Assembly: GCA_947311845.1 (NCBI GenBank)
Contig: CAMZMU010000063.1
Span: 55,737,618-55,801,617 of the forward strand
Length of the DNA stretch: 64,000 nt
Direction of reading: 5' to 3'
From: Poa pratensis
Taxonomy: Eukaryota; Streptophyta; Magnoliopsida; Poales; Poaceae
A program made the position numbers and the translations under genes. This document shows positions 42,315-52,299 of the stretch, one piece after another. Under the pieces are notes generated by a model, which worked only from the letters and a program-made list of their open reading frames with translations, made no database searches and was not told where the DNA came from. The stretch's first letter is position 1; the number at the start of each line of letters is the position of its first letter.

Positions 42315-43905
42315 TTATACGTCACCAACGTATCTATAATTTCTGATGTTCCATGCTTATATTATACCATTTGCTACATGTTTTATATGCATTATATATC
42401 ATTATTATACATTTTCTGGGACTAACCTATTAACAAGATGCCACAGTGCCAGTTCCCTGTTTTCTGCTGTTTTTGGTTCCAGAAAAGTACTTCTGCGAAT
42501 ATTCTCGGAATTGCACGAAACAAAAGGCCACGTCCCTATTTTTCCAGCACCGTCACGGAGTCCGAAGGAGAGACGAAGGAGGGCGCCGAGGTGGCCAAAC
42601 CACACCCAGGCGCGGGTGGGCCCCTTGCCGCGCCAGCAGGTGGTGTGGGCCCCTCGAGCCTCCACCGACGTTGCCCCTTCGCCTATATATTGCCTCAGAC
42701 GCGAAAACCCTAAGATACCAAGTCATATTTCCAGAAGAGTTCCGCAGCGCCGCCGCCATCGACGACAAGTTTCGGGGGACAGAATCTCTGTTCCGGCACG
42801 CCGTCGGGACGGGGAATTGCCCCCGGAGTCATCTCCATCGACACCACCGCCATCTTCATCGCCGCTGCTGACTCCCATGATGAGGAGGGAGTAGTTCTCC
42901 CCCGAGGCTGAGGGCTCTACCGGTAGCTATGTGGTTCATCTCTCTCTCACATGGTGTGATCTTTATGTGATCGTGTGTGTTGCTAGTATCCCTGAATACA
43001 TTAATAATGTTTATGCTACTCAAGTGATTTTGTCTAGTTTCTGGAGTCATTGTGACAACACGGTATCAAGGTGACAGTGTGGGTACTTGTGTGACTCTAT
43101 GAATAATTTAGATATCTATCATGGCTTGTTCTTGGGAACTGTGGTGTTTGTTTACTCAGACTTTGATGAGTGCTTTTGCAGCCCTACACGTAGTACTCTT
43201 GTGTTATCAAGAAGGAGAATAGTCCCGAGCAGTATTTACTTGTGTTCAGTTGTGCTAATCTAGTTGAATATGTAGATGTTACTCTTTATCTATTATGCAC
43301 TCTATAGGTTACTTTAATATGAACTCCGGTACTCTCCACGGTGTAAAGGTGACAGTGTGTGCACCGTGTGTGATTCCTTTATGACGTTGTGGCGCTTGTT
43401 TACTCCGGCTTGAGGTGTGCTTTTGTAGCCCTACACAATGAATGGTGTTTGTTATCCAACAAGAGAGTGTTTAAGAGTAGCTTTTACTTATTCAGTTATG
43501 AGATCATTGTTGAGAGTGTCCACTAGTGAAAGTATGATCCCTAGGCCTTGTTTCTAAGCATTGAAACACCGTTTACATCAAGTTCCGCTACATGTTTGCT
43601 TGCTGCCATCTTTATTTTAGATTGCAGTTACTACTTATAATCATCCCTATCACTTGTATTTCACTATCTCTTCGCCGAACTAGTGCACCTATACATCTGA
43701 CAAGTGTATTGGGCGTGTTGGGGACACAAGAGACTTCTTGTATCTTAATTGCAGGGTTGCTTGAGAGGAATATCTTTGACCTCTACCTCCCTGAGTTCGA
43801 TAAACCTTGGGTGATTCACTTAAGGGAAACTTGCTGCTGTTCTACAAACCTCTGCTCTTGGAGGCCCAACACTGTCTACAAGAATAGAAGCACACGTAGA
43901 CATCA
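42315..43905 (+). repeat. 3' LTR
   Basis: Starts TTATACGTCACCAACGTATC (the canonical TG is changed to TT) and ends CACGTAGACATCA. Compared with the 5' LTR it has small indels such as CCCCTTGCCG for CCCCTGCCG and CCTCGAGCC for CCTCAGCC. Confidence 0.92.
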
Positions 43906-44277
43906 ACTTTCTTCCTCAATTTTGCAGTGTCGGCAGGATCCTCAAATTCTGGCAGGGTGAAATATGCCATGAGGTCATTCCAAAGACCCTCTTTGTACCT
44001 TTCGGCGACATACTCACTATCGTTCGCCCCTTTGCGCTTATTCCAGTCTCGAACGGTGATCGGGACGTGATCCCTAACCAGAACTCCGCATTGATTTCTA
44101 AATACATCGGCAGCCTTCTTGGGTTCCTTCGGTTCGCCCGTAGGGGATATGACCTCAAATGTATAATGCGTAGATGGGGCCAACTTTTTGGTCGGGCCTC
44201 GTTTGGAAGATTTGCTCGATGTGGAGGCCTAAGAGAAGAAACATTCGTCAATTTATATATACAACTCAAGTAATGCA

Positions 44278-44345
44278 TCTACCGATCGCCGAACTTCATA
44301 TATACAACTCAAGTAATACATCTACTGATCGCCGAACTTCATATA
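44278..44345. repeat. Short tandem duplication in CACTA intron
   Basis: The segment CAACTCAAGTAAT.CATCTAC followed by GATCGCCGAACTTCATATAT occurs twice in succession (44264-44307 and 44308-44350, two or three substitutions). It lies next to the donor of exon 1 of the CACTA gene. Confidence 0.75.
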
Positions 44346-44829
44346 TACCTCGCCGGACTTCGTTAAGGGTCCACCGGCTTCTCCATCATCGGAGCTATCG
44401 CCTTCTCCATCATCGGAGCCGTCGGCTTCATCCTCACTTCGGTCGACCTCCATTCCATCCCTGGAGGGGTTCAGATACGACGACGGAGATTCGGCTGGAT
44501 CAGCACCTGGGGCGTCGTGGATTATATTCTCGAGAATTTCTTCCTGTGTTAGGTCTCTGCGGATTGGACTAGGTGGATCCATAGTTTCTGCAAAATGCAC
44601 ACAATATTATTTCAAAATGCATCAAATAAAATGAGTATCAATTGTTATAAATAATTACTAAAGCAATCAATACAAGTCACTTATCTAATGTGTATCAATT
44701 GTTATCATCAGTACTTTGTAATTAAAAAATTACTACAAATAAATCATCTGAATATGCAAATAGATCATCTTTCCCAATTCTGAAATAAACCTAAATTTGA
44801 ACTTACAAAACTAAAATTGAAACCAAAAT

Positions 44830-45310
44830 TACTAAAAAATTACTTCTAAATTTTTTCTAACATCTAATTTGCATCTTCTAACAAATTAATTCTAAAATTA
44901 CAATTGTTCTCTAACAACTAAAATTAACATCTAAAATTACTTCTAACAACATTTTTTCTAACAACTAAAATTAACATCTAAAATTACTAAAAAATTACTT
45001 CTAAATTTTTTCTAACATCTAATTTGCATCTTCTAACAAATTAATTCTAAAATTACAATTGTTCTCTAACAACTAAAATTAACATCTAAAATTACTTCTA
45101 ACAACAATTTTTTTTTCTAACAACTAAAATTAACATCTAAAATTACAAAAAATTGCTTCTAAATTTTTTCTAACATCTAATTTGCATCTTCTAACAAATT
45201 AATTCTAAAATTACAATTGTTCTCTAACAACTAAAATTAACATCTAAAATTACATCTAACAACAATTTTTTTCTAACAACTAAAATTAACATCTAAAATT
45301 ACAAATTACA
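44830..45310. repeat. AT-rich tandem repeat, unit about 155-158 bp, three copies
   Basis: Each copy contains TTACTTCTAAATTTTTTCTA, then CATCTAATTTGCATCTTC and ACAATTGTTCTCTAACAACT. Copies start near 44833, 44988 and 45147. Smaller CTAACAACTAAAATTAACAT units repeat inside. It lies upstream of the second CACTA gene. Confidence 0.85.
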
Positions 45311-45384
45311 AATTTTTTGCTATCTAAATTTTTTGCAATCCAAAATCTTTCTATCTAAAAATTGATACATTTGTAAACAAGAAA

Positions 45385-45815
45385 TTGGAGAAGGGGCAGG
45401 GATGCTTACGAGCAAGAGGAGCAGAGCTCGGGGACGAGGCGACGAGGAGCAGGGGTGATCGACGGCGACGACGTGGCGCGGATGACGGAGGCGCGTACGA
45501 CGAGCGCGGACGACGAGCACGGAGGCGCGGACGACGAGCGCGAACGGCGGCAGCAAGGCGGCGTGATTCTCGGGGGCGCGCGCGGCATCGAGGGCACCGA
45601 GCGTGGCGACGGGAGGGCGCCGGAGCAGGAGCAAGGGGTGGACGGCGTCGAGGGCACCGGAGCGCGGCGTCGGGAGGGCGCCGGATAAGGAGCACACGGC
45701 GGAAAAGGGGTGACGGCGACGGTGAATTTTGGCAGCCTGACAGCGTCCCTCTGCTTCTCTGCCCTTCGTCTTCGATGAAAAAAATGACTAAGGATGAACC
45801 GTGCCTTAAGTAGTG
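45385..45815. other. GC-rich island between CACTA genes
   Basis: A strongly GC-rich stretch with simple CGACGAGCGCG-like repetition gives overlapping open frames on both strands. None has a domain or a splice context that I can support. By position it may be the promoter/leader region of the second minus-strand CACTA gene (inference). Confidence 0.45.
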
Positions 45816-45825
45816 GAGGTACCTT

Positions 45826-45985
45826 TAGTCGCGACCCGTGGCTCAAACCGCGACTAAAGGGGGTCTTTAGTCCCGGTTTGACTCACGAGCCGCGACTAAA
45901 GGGGTGAGAGGGCTTTTCGCGTTCCCGCGCGCTACCCACACCTTTAGTCGCGGGCCGTGGCTCAAGCCGGGACTAAATGCCCAAA
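45826..45985. repeat. Internal CACTA-terminus-like repeats (left bracket)
   Basis: Alternating CTTTAGTCGCGACCCGTGGC, ACCGCGACTAAAGG, CTTTAGTCCCGGTTTGACTC and AGCCGGGACTAAATGCCC. These are the same inverted motif as at the element ends but located in the middle. Confidence 0.85.
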
Positions 45986-46061
45986 AATTGCGCGCGCAAC
46001 TCAATTTTTTTTAACAGAACCAGGACCTTTTTTAAACATTTAAACATTTGAATTAAGCAGT

Positions 46062-46385
46062 TTTTGCATATTTTTGAATCTGACAAAACTTTCAACATGA
46101 AAAGTGTTTGAATTTGAATAACTAATTCAAATCCATTTTCTGTTTTATAAAATAATTATTCTAACTATTCAAACTATTAACCATTTTGCCATTTTGAATT
46201 AAAAAATGCATTAACTTTTATCTTTTGCAAATTTTTGAATCTCACTAAACTTTCAACATGAAAAGTGTTTGAATTTGAATAACTAATTCAAAACCATTTT
46301 CTGTTTTATAAAATAATTATTCTAACTATTCAAACTATTAACCATTTTGCCATTTTGAATTAAAAAATGCATTAACTTTTATCTT
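46062..46385. repeat. 161-bp direct tandem repeat, two copies
   Basis: TTTTGCATATTTTTGAATCT at 46062 and TTTTGCAAATTTTTGAATCT at 46223 start two nearly identical units, each containing ACTTTCAACATGAAAAGTGT and ATAAAATAATTATTCTAACT. A third copy begins at about 46384 and diverges at once. Confidence 0.9.
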
Positions 46386-46564
46386 TTGCATAACTAACTC
46401 AAAACCAGATTACTTATTCAGATGCTAAAGATCATTAGTTGGAAATGCAGAGATAAAGAATACATTTTACACGATCGTCGTCGTAGCTAGACCAGTAGTA
46501 GGGAATGACAACAATCTTGGGTACATAGACGAACCATTTGTCCTAACCAATGATGTGGCTCAGG

Positions 46565-47074
46565 TTAGTCATACTCCTGCCTAGACCTATAATACTCGTC
46601 CTCGTAGTCGCCGGCGTTGTCGTTGCTGTCGTCGGGCGGCGCTCGCCTGGACTGGAAGTGAGGGTAGCGCAGGCGGGGGTTATCGCTGGCCGTGATGTAG
46701 TCCATGACGCTCTTGAGAGTCCGGCCGCCCCACCACAGCCGACGGCCGGCCTCGTTGAAGTTCGAAGGAGGAGGGCCGTCCTCCTCGTACCTGGCGAGCG
46801 CCCACTCACGCCGATTGATGAAGAAGGCGTCCCAAGTCGGGCGGTAGTCGGGATCCCATCGGGGATCCATCCGCTGCTCCGGAGTGAGCTCGAGGTAGTA
46901 GTGGTTCGTGATGGCCGCCCGGCGTGCCAAACCTTGAGGGACAGGAGGGACCGGCACGCCTCCGGTGCTCAGCCTCCAGCCGGCGGGGACGTCGTAGCCG
47001 GGCGGGCAGGGGTAGTTCGAGGCGCAAAGCGCCTCCGCCTCCGAGTAGGTTTGAGTGGGTACGGTGGAAGACAT
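46565..47074 (-). CDS. Unknown small protein encoded within the CACTA element
   Basis: 169 residues from MSSTVPTQTYSEAEALCASN. The start at 47074 was chosen because a TATATATA at about 47138-47147 (minus strand) places transcription start near it; an upstream in-frame ATG exists at 47131. The sequence is rich in Trp, Tyr, Pro and Arg: YPCPPGYDVPAGWRLSTGG, TPEQRMDPRWDPDYRPTWDA, FFINRREWALARY and EAGRRLWWGGRTLKSVMDYI. It has no domain I know. Similar ORFs occur, as I recall, in other Triticeae CACTA copies, which suggests that it is carried by the element. It is bracketed by internal copies of the terminal repeat motif, and stays open while its neighbours are broken. Confidence 0.6.
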   Translation of the reverse strand: MSSTVPTQTYSEAEALCASNYPCPPGYDVPAGWRLSTGGVPVPPVPQGLARRAAITNHYYLELTPEQRMDPRWDPDYRPTWDAFFINRREWALARYEEDGPPPSNFNEAGRRLWWGGRTLKSVMDYITASDNPRLRYPHFQSRRAPPDDSNDNAGDYEDEYYRSRQEYD

Positions 47075-47217
47075 GGGAGAGTGATGAGGTTGCAGATATG
47101 AGTTTAGATATGCTATGCCAATGGAGGCCATGACTACATATATATAGTGAGAAATGGCGGGAAGACGGAGGCGGAAAGCGGTGGAAAGCGCGGGAAGAAA
47201 TAAGGCGGGAAGAAACA

Positions 47218-47305
47218 GACCTTTAGTCCCTGTTCGAGCCACCAACCGGGACTAAAGGGGCTTATTTGTTCCCGCGCAATTTTACCAACCGGGACTAAAG
47301 GGAAT
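47218..47305. repeat. Internal CACTA-terminus-like repeats (right bracket)
   Basis: CCTTTAGTCCCTGTTCGAGC, CAACCGGGACTAAAGGGGC and CAACCGGGACTAAAGGGAA. Together with 45826-45985 they flank the small ORF. Confidence 0.85.
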
Positions 47306-47454
47306 CCCACCAATAAGGAAGAAGCACACGAATCGTGTGTTTCTTTCGAGCGCTTGTGAGCCGTTGGATCAAGGGTGTGTTTCTTTTGAGGGCTTGTGAG
47401 CCGTTGGATCCATAGTTTCTGCAAAATGCACACAATATTATTTCAAAATGCATA

Positions 47455-47705
47455 ATATTATCATCTATAAAATTCCATCTATAAAATTGCATCTATAAAA
47501 TTGTGCATCTTAAATTTGCATCTAAAAAATTCCATCTATAAAATTCCATCTATAAAATTGCATCTATAAAATTTTGCATCTTAAATTTGCATCTAAAAAA
47601 TTCCATCTATAAAATTGCATCTAAAAAATTCCATCTAAAAAATTCCATCTTTAAAATTGCATCTATAAAATTCCATCTATAAAATTGCATCTATAAAATT
47701 ATTCT
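47455..47705. repeat. ATCTATAAAATT(G/C)C microsatellite-like array
   Basis: About fifteen short units of CCATCTATAAAATT, GCATCTATAAAATT and GCATCTAAAAAATT alternate without a fixed order. The array lies in the 3' flank of the TNPD gene. Confidence 0.9.
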
Positions 47706-47983
47706 AATTCTACAAACTATTAACAATTTTGCCATTTTCTGTTTTTTTGCTAATGCATCCGGATTGTGGCGCTTTCTGCATCACTTGGAAATGGTAAAGA
47801 TCTTGGAGAATGCAGAGATTGTGTTGGTAAAACTACAGCTGATTTGAAGCTTCTTGACAATACACATTGGAAATACACATTCATTATTATTACACATGCT
47901 CCTTACATAAAGGTTTAATACATTCCATAGAATGCATTACATAAAAGGTTTAATACATTATTACACATCACCAACATCCCTAT

Positions 47984-50900
47984 CTATTGTTTCTGTTTTC
48001 TTCTGAGCCGTAGCCATGGAGAATCTTCATCATTTAACAGGATGCTTGGATCAGTTTTCACTGTGAAGGGCGGAATTTCATGAAACTTATTATAATCTTC
48101 CGACATGTCTGTCTTGTCATCCACTCCCACGATGTTTCTTTTCCCTGAAAGAACTATGTGGCGCTTTGGCTCATCGGACGATGTATTCTTTTGCTTATCT
48201 TTTCTTTTTTTCGGTTTGGTCGACATGTCCTTCACATAGAAAACCTGAGCCACATCATTGGCTAGGACGAATGGTTCGGTGTGGTACCCAAGATTCTTGA
48301 GATCCACTGTTGTCATTCCGTACTGCGGGTCTACCTTTACCCCGCTAGCTGTCAGGTTGACCCATTTGCATCGAAATAAAGGGACCTTAAAAGTAGGTCC
48401 ATAGTCAAGTTCCCATATCTCCTCTATGTACCCATAATATGTGTCCTTCTGCCCATTGTCGTCTGTTGCATCAAAGCGGACACCACTGTTTTGGTTGGTG
48501 CTCTTTTTATCTTGGTCCTTCGTGTAAAATGTATTCCCATTTATCTCGTACCCTTGGAAAGTACATATAGTCGAAGATGGTGACCTGGCCAACAAGTACA
48601 GCTGATCTCCAACAATGGTGTTATTCATGAGATGTGTCTGCAACCAACTGCCGAAAGTCTTCTCGTGTTCCCCTTTAATCCAGGAGTCAGCCTTCCCCGG
48701 GTTTTTGGAGCGTAGAATATTCTTGTGTCTCTCGATATACGGAGCCACCACGGTGGAATTGTGTAGAACTGTGTAGTGTGCTTGAGTGAAAGAATGCCCA
48801 TCCCTACATACCGTTGCTTTCCTTCCTAGTGTGCCTTTTCCAGTCAGCCTCCCCTCATACCGAGATTCAGGAACACCAATCGGGTTAAGGTCAGGAAGAA
48901 AGTCAACACAAAACTCAATGACCTCCTCTGTTCCATATCCCTTGGAGATGCTTCCTTCTGGCCTAGCACGGTTACGAACATATTTCTTTAAGACTCCCAT
49001 GAACCTCTCGAAGGGGAACATATTGTGTAGAAACACAGGACCGAGAATTCTAATCTCTTCGACTAGGTGAACTAGGAGGTGCGTCATAATATTGAAGAAG
49101 GATGGCGGGAACAACAACTCGAAGCTGACCAGACATTGGACCACATCAATTTGTAACCCTGATAGACTTTCTCGATCGATTACCTTCTGAGAAATTGCAT
49201 TGAGGAATGCACATACCTTCACAATGGCCAGTCGAATATTTTCCGCTAGAATTCCCCTCAATGCAACCGGAAGCAATTGCGTCATAAGCACGTGGCAGTC
49301 ATGAGACTTTAGGTTTTGGAATTTTTTCTCTTTCATATTTACTATTCCCTTTATATTCGACGAGAAGCCAGACGGGACCTTGATACTGAAAAGGACTTCA
49401 AAATTTTTTTCCTTCTCTTCCTTGGTAAGAGCGTAGCTGGCAGGCCCTTGAAACTGCCCTTGATGCATGCCGTCTCGTCCTTTATGACGTTCCTGGTCCT
49501 CCCGTGCTTCCGGTGTATCTTTTGACTTCCCATACAAGCCCAGGAAGGCTAGAATATTCACGCAAAGATTCTTCGTCAGGTGCATCACGTCGATTGCGGA
49601 GCGGACCTCATGAACTTCCCAATAGGGTAGCTCCCAAAATATAGATTTCTTCTTCCACATGGGTGCACGCTTATCAGCGCCGTTCGGAACAGGTTGGCTG
49701 CCAGGACCCTTTCCAAAGATTACTTTTAAATCCTTGACCATACCAAATACTTCAGCACCAGTACGGGTGACAGGCTTCGTCCGGGTTTCTGCCTTGCCAT
49801 TGAAATGCTTGCCTTTTTGCCTTAAGGGATGCTTGTGCAGAAGAAAACGATGATTGTACGGGTACACATTCTTCCTACATTTGTCCAGATATATACTTTC
49901 TGTCTGATCCAAACAGTGCGTGCATGCATTGTATCCCTTGTTCGTCTGTCCTGAAATGTTACTAAGAGCAGGCCAATCATTGATGGTTACGAAAAGCAAC
50001 GCTCGTAGGTCAAATGTCTCCTGTTTGTGCTCATCCCACACACTTACACCTGGTTTGGCCCACAACTGCAAAAGTTATCGACTAATGGCCTTAGGTACAC
50101 ATCAATGTCGTTGCCGGGTTGCTTCGGGCTTGAATGAGCACTGGCATCATAATGAACTTCCGCTTCATGCACAAACAAGGAGGAAGGTTGTAGATACATA
50201 GAGTCACGGGCCAGGTGCTGTGACTGCAGCTCTGCTCCCCAAAAGGATTCATGCCATCTGTACTTAGACCAAACCATAAGTTCCTTGCGTCACCTGCAAA
50301 GTCCCCGAACTCTCTCTCGATTTTTCTCCACTGCCGACCATCAGCGGGGTGCCTCAACTTGTCGTCTTTCTTACGGTCTTCCATGTGCCATCGCAACAAC
50401 TTGGCATGCTCTTTGTTTCTGAACAGACGTTTCAACCGTGGTATTATAGGAGCATACCACATCACCTTGGCAGGAACTCTCTTCCTGGGTGGCTCGCCCT
50501 CAATATCATCAGGGTCATCTTTTCTGATCTTATACCGCAATGCAGTGCATACCGGGCATTTATCCATATTCTCGTACTTCTCACCGCGGTAGAGGATGCA
50601 GTCATTAGGGCATGCATGTATCTTCTGCACGTCTAATCCTAGAGGGCAGACAAGCTTCTTTGCTTCGTACGTGCTGGCGGGCAATTCGTTCTTTCTTGGA
50701 AGCATCTTCTTCATTTGGAGCAGCAACTTTTCAAATGACGAGTCAGTCACACCGGTCTCTGCCTTCCACTTCAGCAATTCCAGTGTGCTACCCAGCTTCT
50801 TCTGGCCATCTTCACAAGTTGGGTACAACAATTTGTTGTGGTCCTGTAACATCTGCTCGAACTGCAACCTCTCCTTTTCTGTGTCGCAGCCTCGCCTTGC

Positions 50901-51296
50901 ATCAGAAATGACCCGACCAAGATCATCAGCGGGCTCATCTGGTGCCCGTTCTTCACCCTCTTCTTCTTCATTGTCTTCCATTTCGGTATCAGCGTATTCA
51001 GGGAACATAGATCGGTAGTTGTCATCATCGTTCTCTTCTTCATCACCGTCTTCCATCATAACCCCTCTTTCTCCGTGCTTGGTCCAAACATTATAGCCGG
51101 ACATGAAACCGGACCGAAGCAGGTGGCTCTGAATGACTCTTGAGGAAGTGTGATCCTTCTCATTCCGACATTCAACACATGGACAAAACATAAAGCCACC
51201 CCCATGCTTGTTCGCCTCGGCCGCATCGCGAAAAGAACGCACGCCTTCTCTGTAAGCGGCTGTGCGTCGGTCACCGTACATCCATGGATGGCTCAT
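47984..51296 (-). pseudogene. CACTA TNP2/TNPD-type transposase, broken by two frameshifts
   Basis: The first segment (51296-50091) follows a GATGCAG acceptor and begins MSHPWMYGDRRTAAYREGVR, a Transpos_assoc domain with CPCVECRN. An acidic stretch follows, then the start of the Transposase_21 domain (ACPNDCILYRGEKYENMDKC; STDGMNPFGEQS). The second segment (50071-47984) continues with VWDEHKQETFDLRALLFVTI, NDWPALSNISGQTNKGYNAC, and SAIDVMHLTKNLCVNILAFL, then DUF4218 (NIMTHLLVHLVEEIRILGPV) and DUF4216 (YYGYIEEIWELDYGPTFKVP) regions. Between them the reading frame shifts twice, near 50135 and near 50080, each explained by one missing base compared with the family pattern. The catalytic protein binds element ends and cuts them; this copy cannot make full-length enzyme. 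Confidence 0.9.
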
Positions 51297-51599
51297 CTGC
51301 ATCATACAACTGTATATCAAACGCAATCACGATGCTAAAATTATTACCGCACGGTCTAAACGAGAAAATAGTTGCTAACCATTTAGGACACTTGGAAACA
51401 AAGAGGAGGAAGCTTACGTGTGGCTCGGGCACCTCATATCATGTTTGTCTTGTGTGAACTCAAGTGACATCGCTCTAACAGGCATTTCACCGAACACCTC
51501 TAGTGCATATGAAGAAAAAAAAACTAGCACAAACCTACACCACCTCCCACCAGGAAAAAAACAAGAGAGAGGGGAGAGGGGCTGCCATATATATAGGGC

Positions 51600-51781
51600 C
51601 AGACTATTAGTCCCGGTTTGAGATACAAACCGGGACTAAAAGGGGTTGGACCCTAACGAGACGGGACTATTGGGTGCCGTACGCCGAAACGTTTTCGGGG
51701 CGACGTGTCCGGACCATTAGCCGCGGCCCAGGCCGCGGCCGGGACTAATGGCCCTGATGAAAGACCTGTTCTCTACCCGTG
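51600..51781 (-). repeat. CACTA right terminus and subterminal repeats
   Basis: TTAGTCCCGGTTTGAGATAC, AAACCGGGACTAAAAGGGG, CATTAGCCGCGGCC and GGCCGGGACTAATGGCCC lead to the decayed terminus CCTGTTCTCTACCCGTG, followed by the target duplication TAC. Confidence 0.8.
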
Positions 51782-51784
51782 TAC

Positions 51785-52138
51785 TCGTAGAAACCAACCG
51801 TTATCCACGCGAGTAGCTTTCCAAATATTCACGTGACAGATTTCACCGGGCTGGAGACCGGAGCGATCGTTCGCCAGCCCACCCACCTGCAAATCCGCCA
51901 GCTAAGTCGCACTTACAAGTGGCTCCCACCATATCCCGCACACCTACACCGCTAACGAACCGCTGGTCCCTCGGGCCACTGATCCGCGGGCCCACTCCCA
52001 CAGTCTTCACCTACAAACATGTGGCGAGATCCGAAACCCTCACGCGCACAGAAAAAAAAACCGGCTGCAAAAATTCCATTCCATTTTCTTTTGAGTAGTT
52101 TCTTTCGGCTCAGCTCAGCAAGCAGCCTCAGCTCGGCG
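51785..52138. other. Upstream region of NPC1
   Basis: Single-copy-looking sequence between the CACTA end and the NPC1 core promoter. It holds GC-rich segments and CAGCTCAGCAAGCAGCCTCA just before the TATA box. Any distal promoter beyond 51785 has been separated from the gene by the 17-kb insertion. Confidence 0.5.
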
Positions 52139-52148
52139 TTATATATTT
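52139..52148 (+). promoter_or_regulatory. NPC1: Probable TATA box of NPC1
   Basis: TTATATATTT lies 152 bp before the start codon at 52300, in an otherwise GC-rich leader. Assignment is by position and sequence only. Confidence 0.5.
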
Positions 52149-52299
52149 CGGTCGTGCGTGCAGTTCGCCACTACGAAAAAAAGTCCAATCTCCCCCAGCG
52201 GCACTGAACTCGACCCTGTCCACCTTTTCGTCCTCCCAAGCCCAACCTCCCTCCGCTCCGGGGCATTGCGCGCCTCCGCTGGCGAGGGATCGAGGGGAG

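Larger units (their letters stand above)
38067..43905 (+). mobile_element. Non-autonomous LTR retrotransposon, 5.8 kb, complete
   Basis: It is flanked by the 5-bp target duplication ACTTT (38062-38066 and 43906-43910). The LTRs are 38067-39647 and 42315-43905 and end in CATCA. Next to the 5' LTR is a primer-binding site complementary to tRNA-Asp. The internal region lacks gag, protease, reverse transcriptase and integrase; it has a 134-codon ORF and a non-coding part with a repeated CTAAGCTTGGGGATGCCC motif. The primer site and structure fit the gypsy-type elements of Triticeae. Removing it restores the reading frame of the CACTA gene it hit (LRKKV followed by MKWTLTKMAELFWVW). Confidence 0.93.
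34918..44582 (-). pseudogene. CACTA second gene: transposase_24-type protein with Ulp1 (C48) protease domain, decayed
   Basis: Reconstructed minus-strand exons are 44582-44349, 44229-43906 (then the nested LTR element), 38061-35968, 35868-35698, 35604-35494, 35399-35340, 35230-35135 and 35046-34918. Exon 1 begins MDPPSPIRRDLTQEEILENI and is acidic. Exon 2 and the start of exon 3 (DWNKRKGANDSEYVAERYKE; LFWVWKKRLWQEYLKKK) fit the plant Ptta/En/Spm transposase_24 region. A Pro/Ser-rich linker follows. The C-terminal exons encode a SUMO-protease-like domain with the catalytic His (FHWILLDI), Asp (EIMDPLKRH) and Cys (GTNLCGYYVCEFIR). In-frame stops occur near 37434 (TAG), near 37373 (TAG), at 36027-36029 (TAA before IFQLFNFD) and within 35340-35399 (TGA where Trp is usual). 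The family role may be to aid transposition or process SUMO conjugates; this copy is not functional. Confidence 0.8.
34458..51781 (-). mobile_element. CACTA (En/Spm) transposon, 17.3 kb including a nested LTR element
   Basis: The left terminus CACTAGTGGAGACAGGGCC and reverse-complemented right terminus CACGGGTAGAGAACAGGTC are the diverged ends, with TAC on both outer flanks (34455-34457, 51782-51784), the 3-bp CACTA target duplication. Subterminal inverted motifs CTTTAGTCCCGG / CCGGGACTAAAG occur at 34490-34660, 45826-45985, 47218-47305 and 51600-51765. Two transposon genes run on the minus strand in the order TNP2/TNPD type (51296-47984), then transposase_24 plus Ulp1 type (44582-34918), with a small ORF between (47074-46565). 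An LTR retrotransposon at 38067-43905 interrupts the second gene. Frameshifts and stops show that the copy is dead, while the ends could still be mobilised in trans. Confidence 0.92.

Noticed and set aside
45385..45846. Overlapping Arg/Ala-rich frames on both strands
   Set aside because: Open in several frames at once because of GC richness; no conserved motif.
47455..47705. Regularly spaced repeats resembling a CRISPR array
   Set aside because: Units are short, contiguous and without unique spacers; this is a plant transposon microsatellite.
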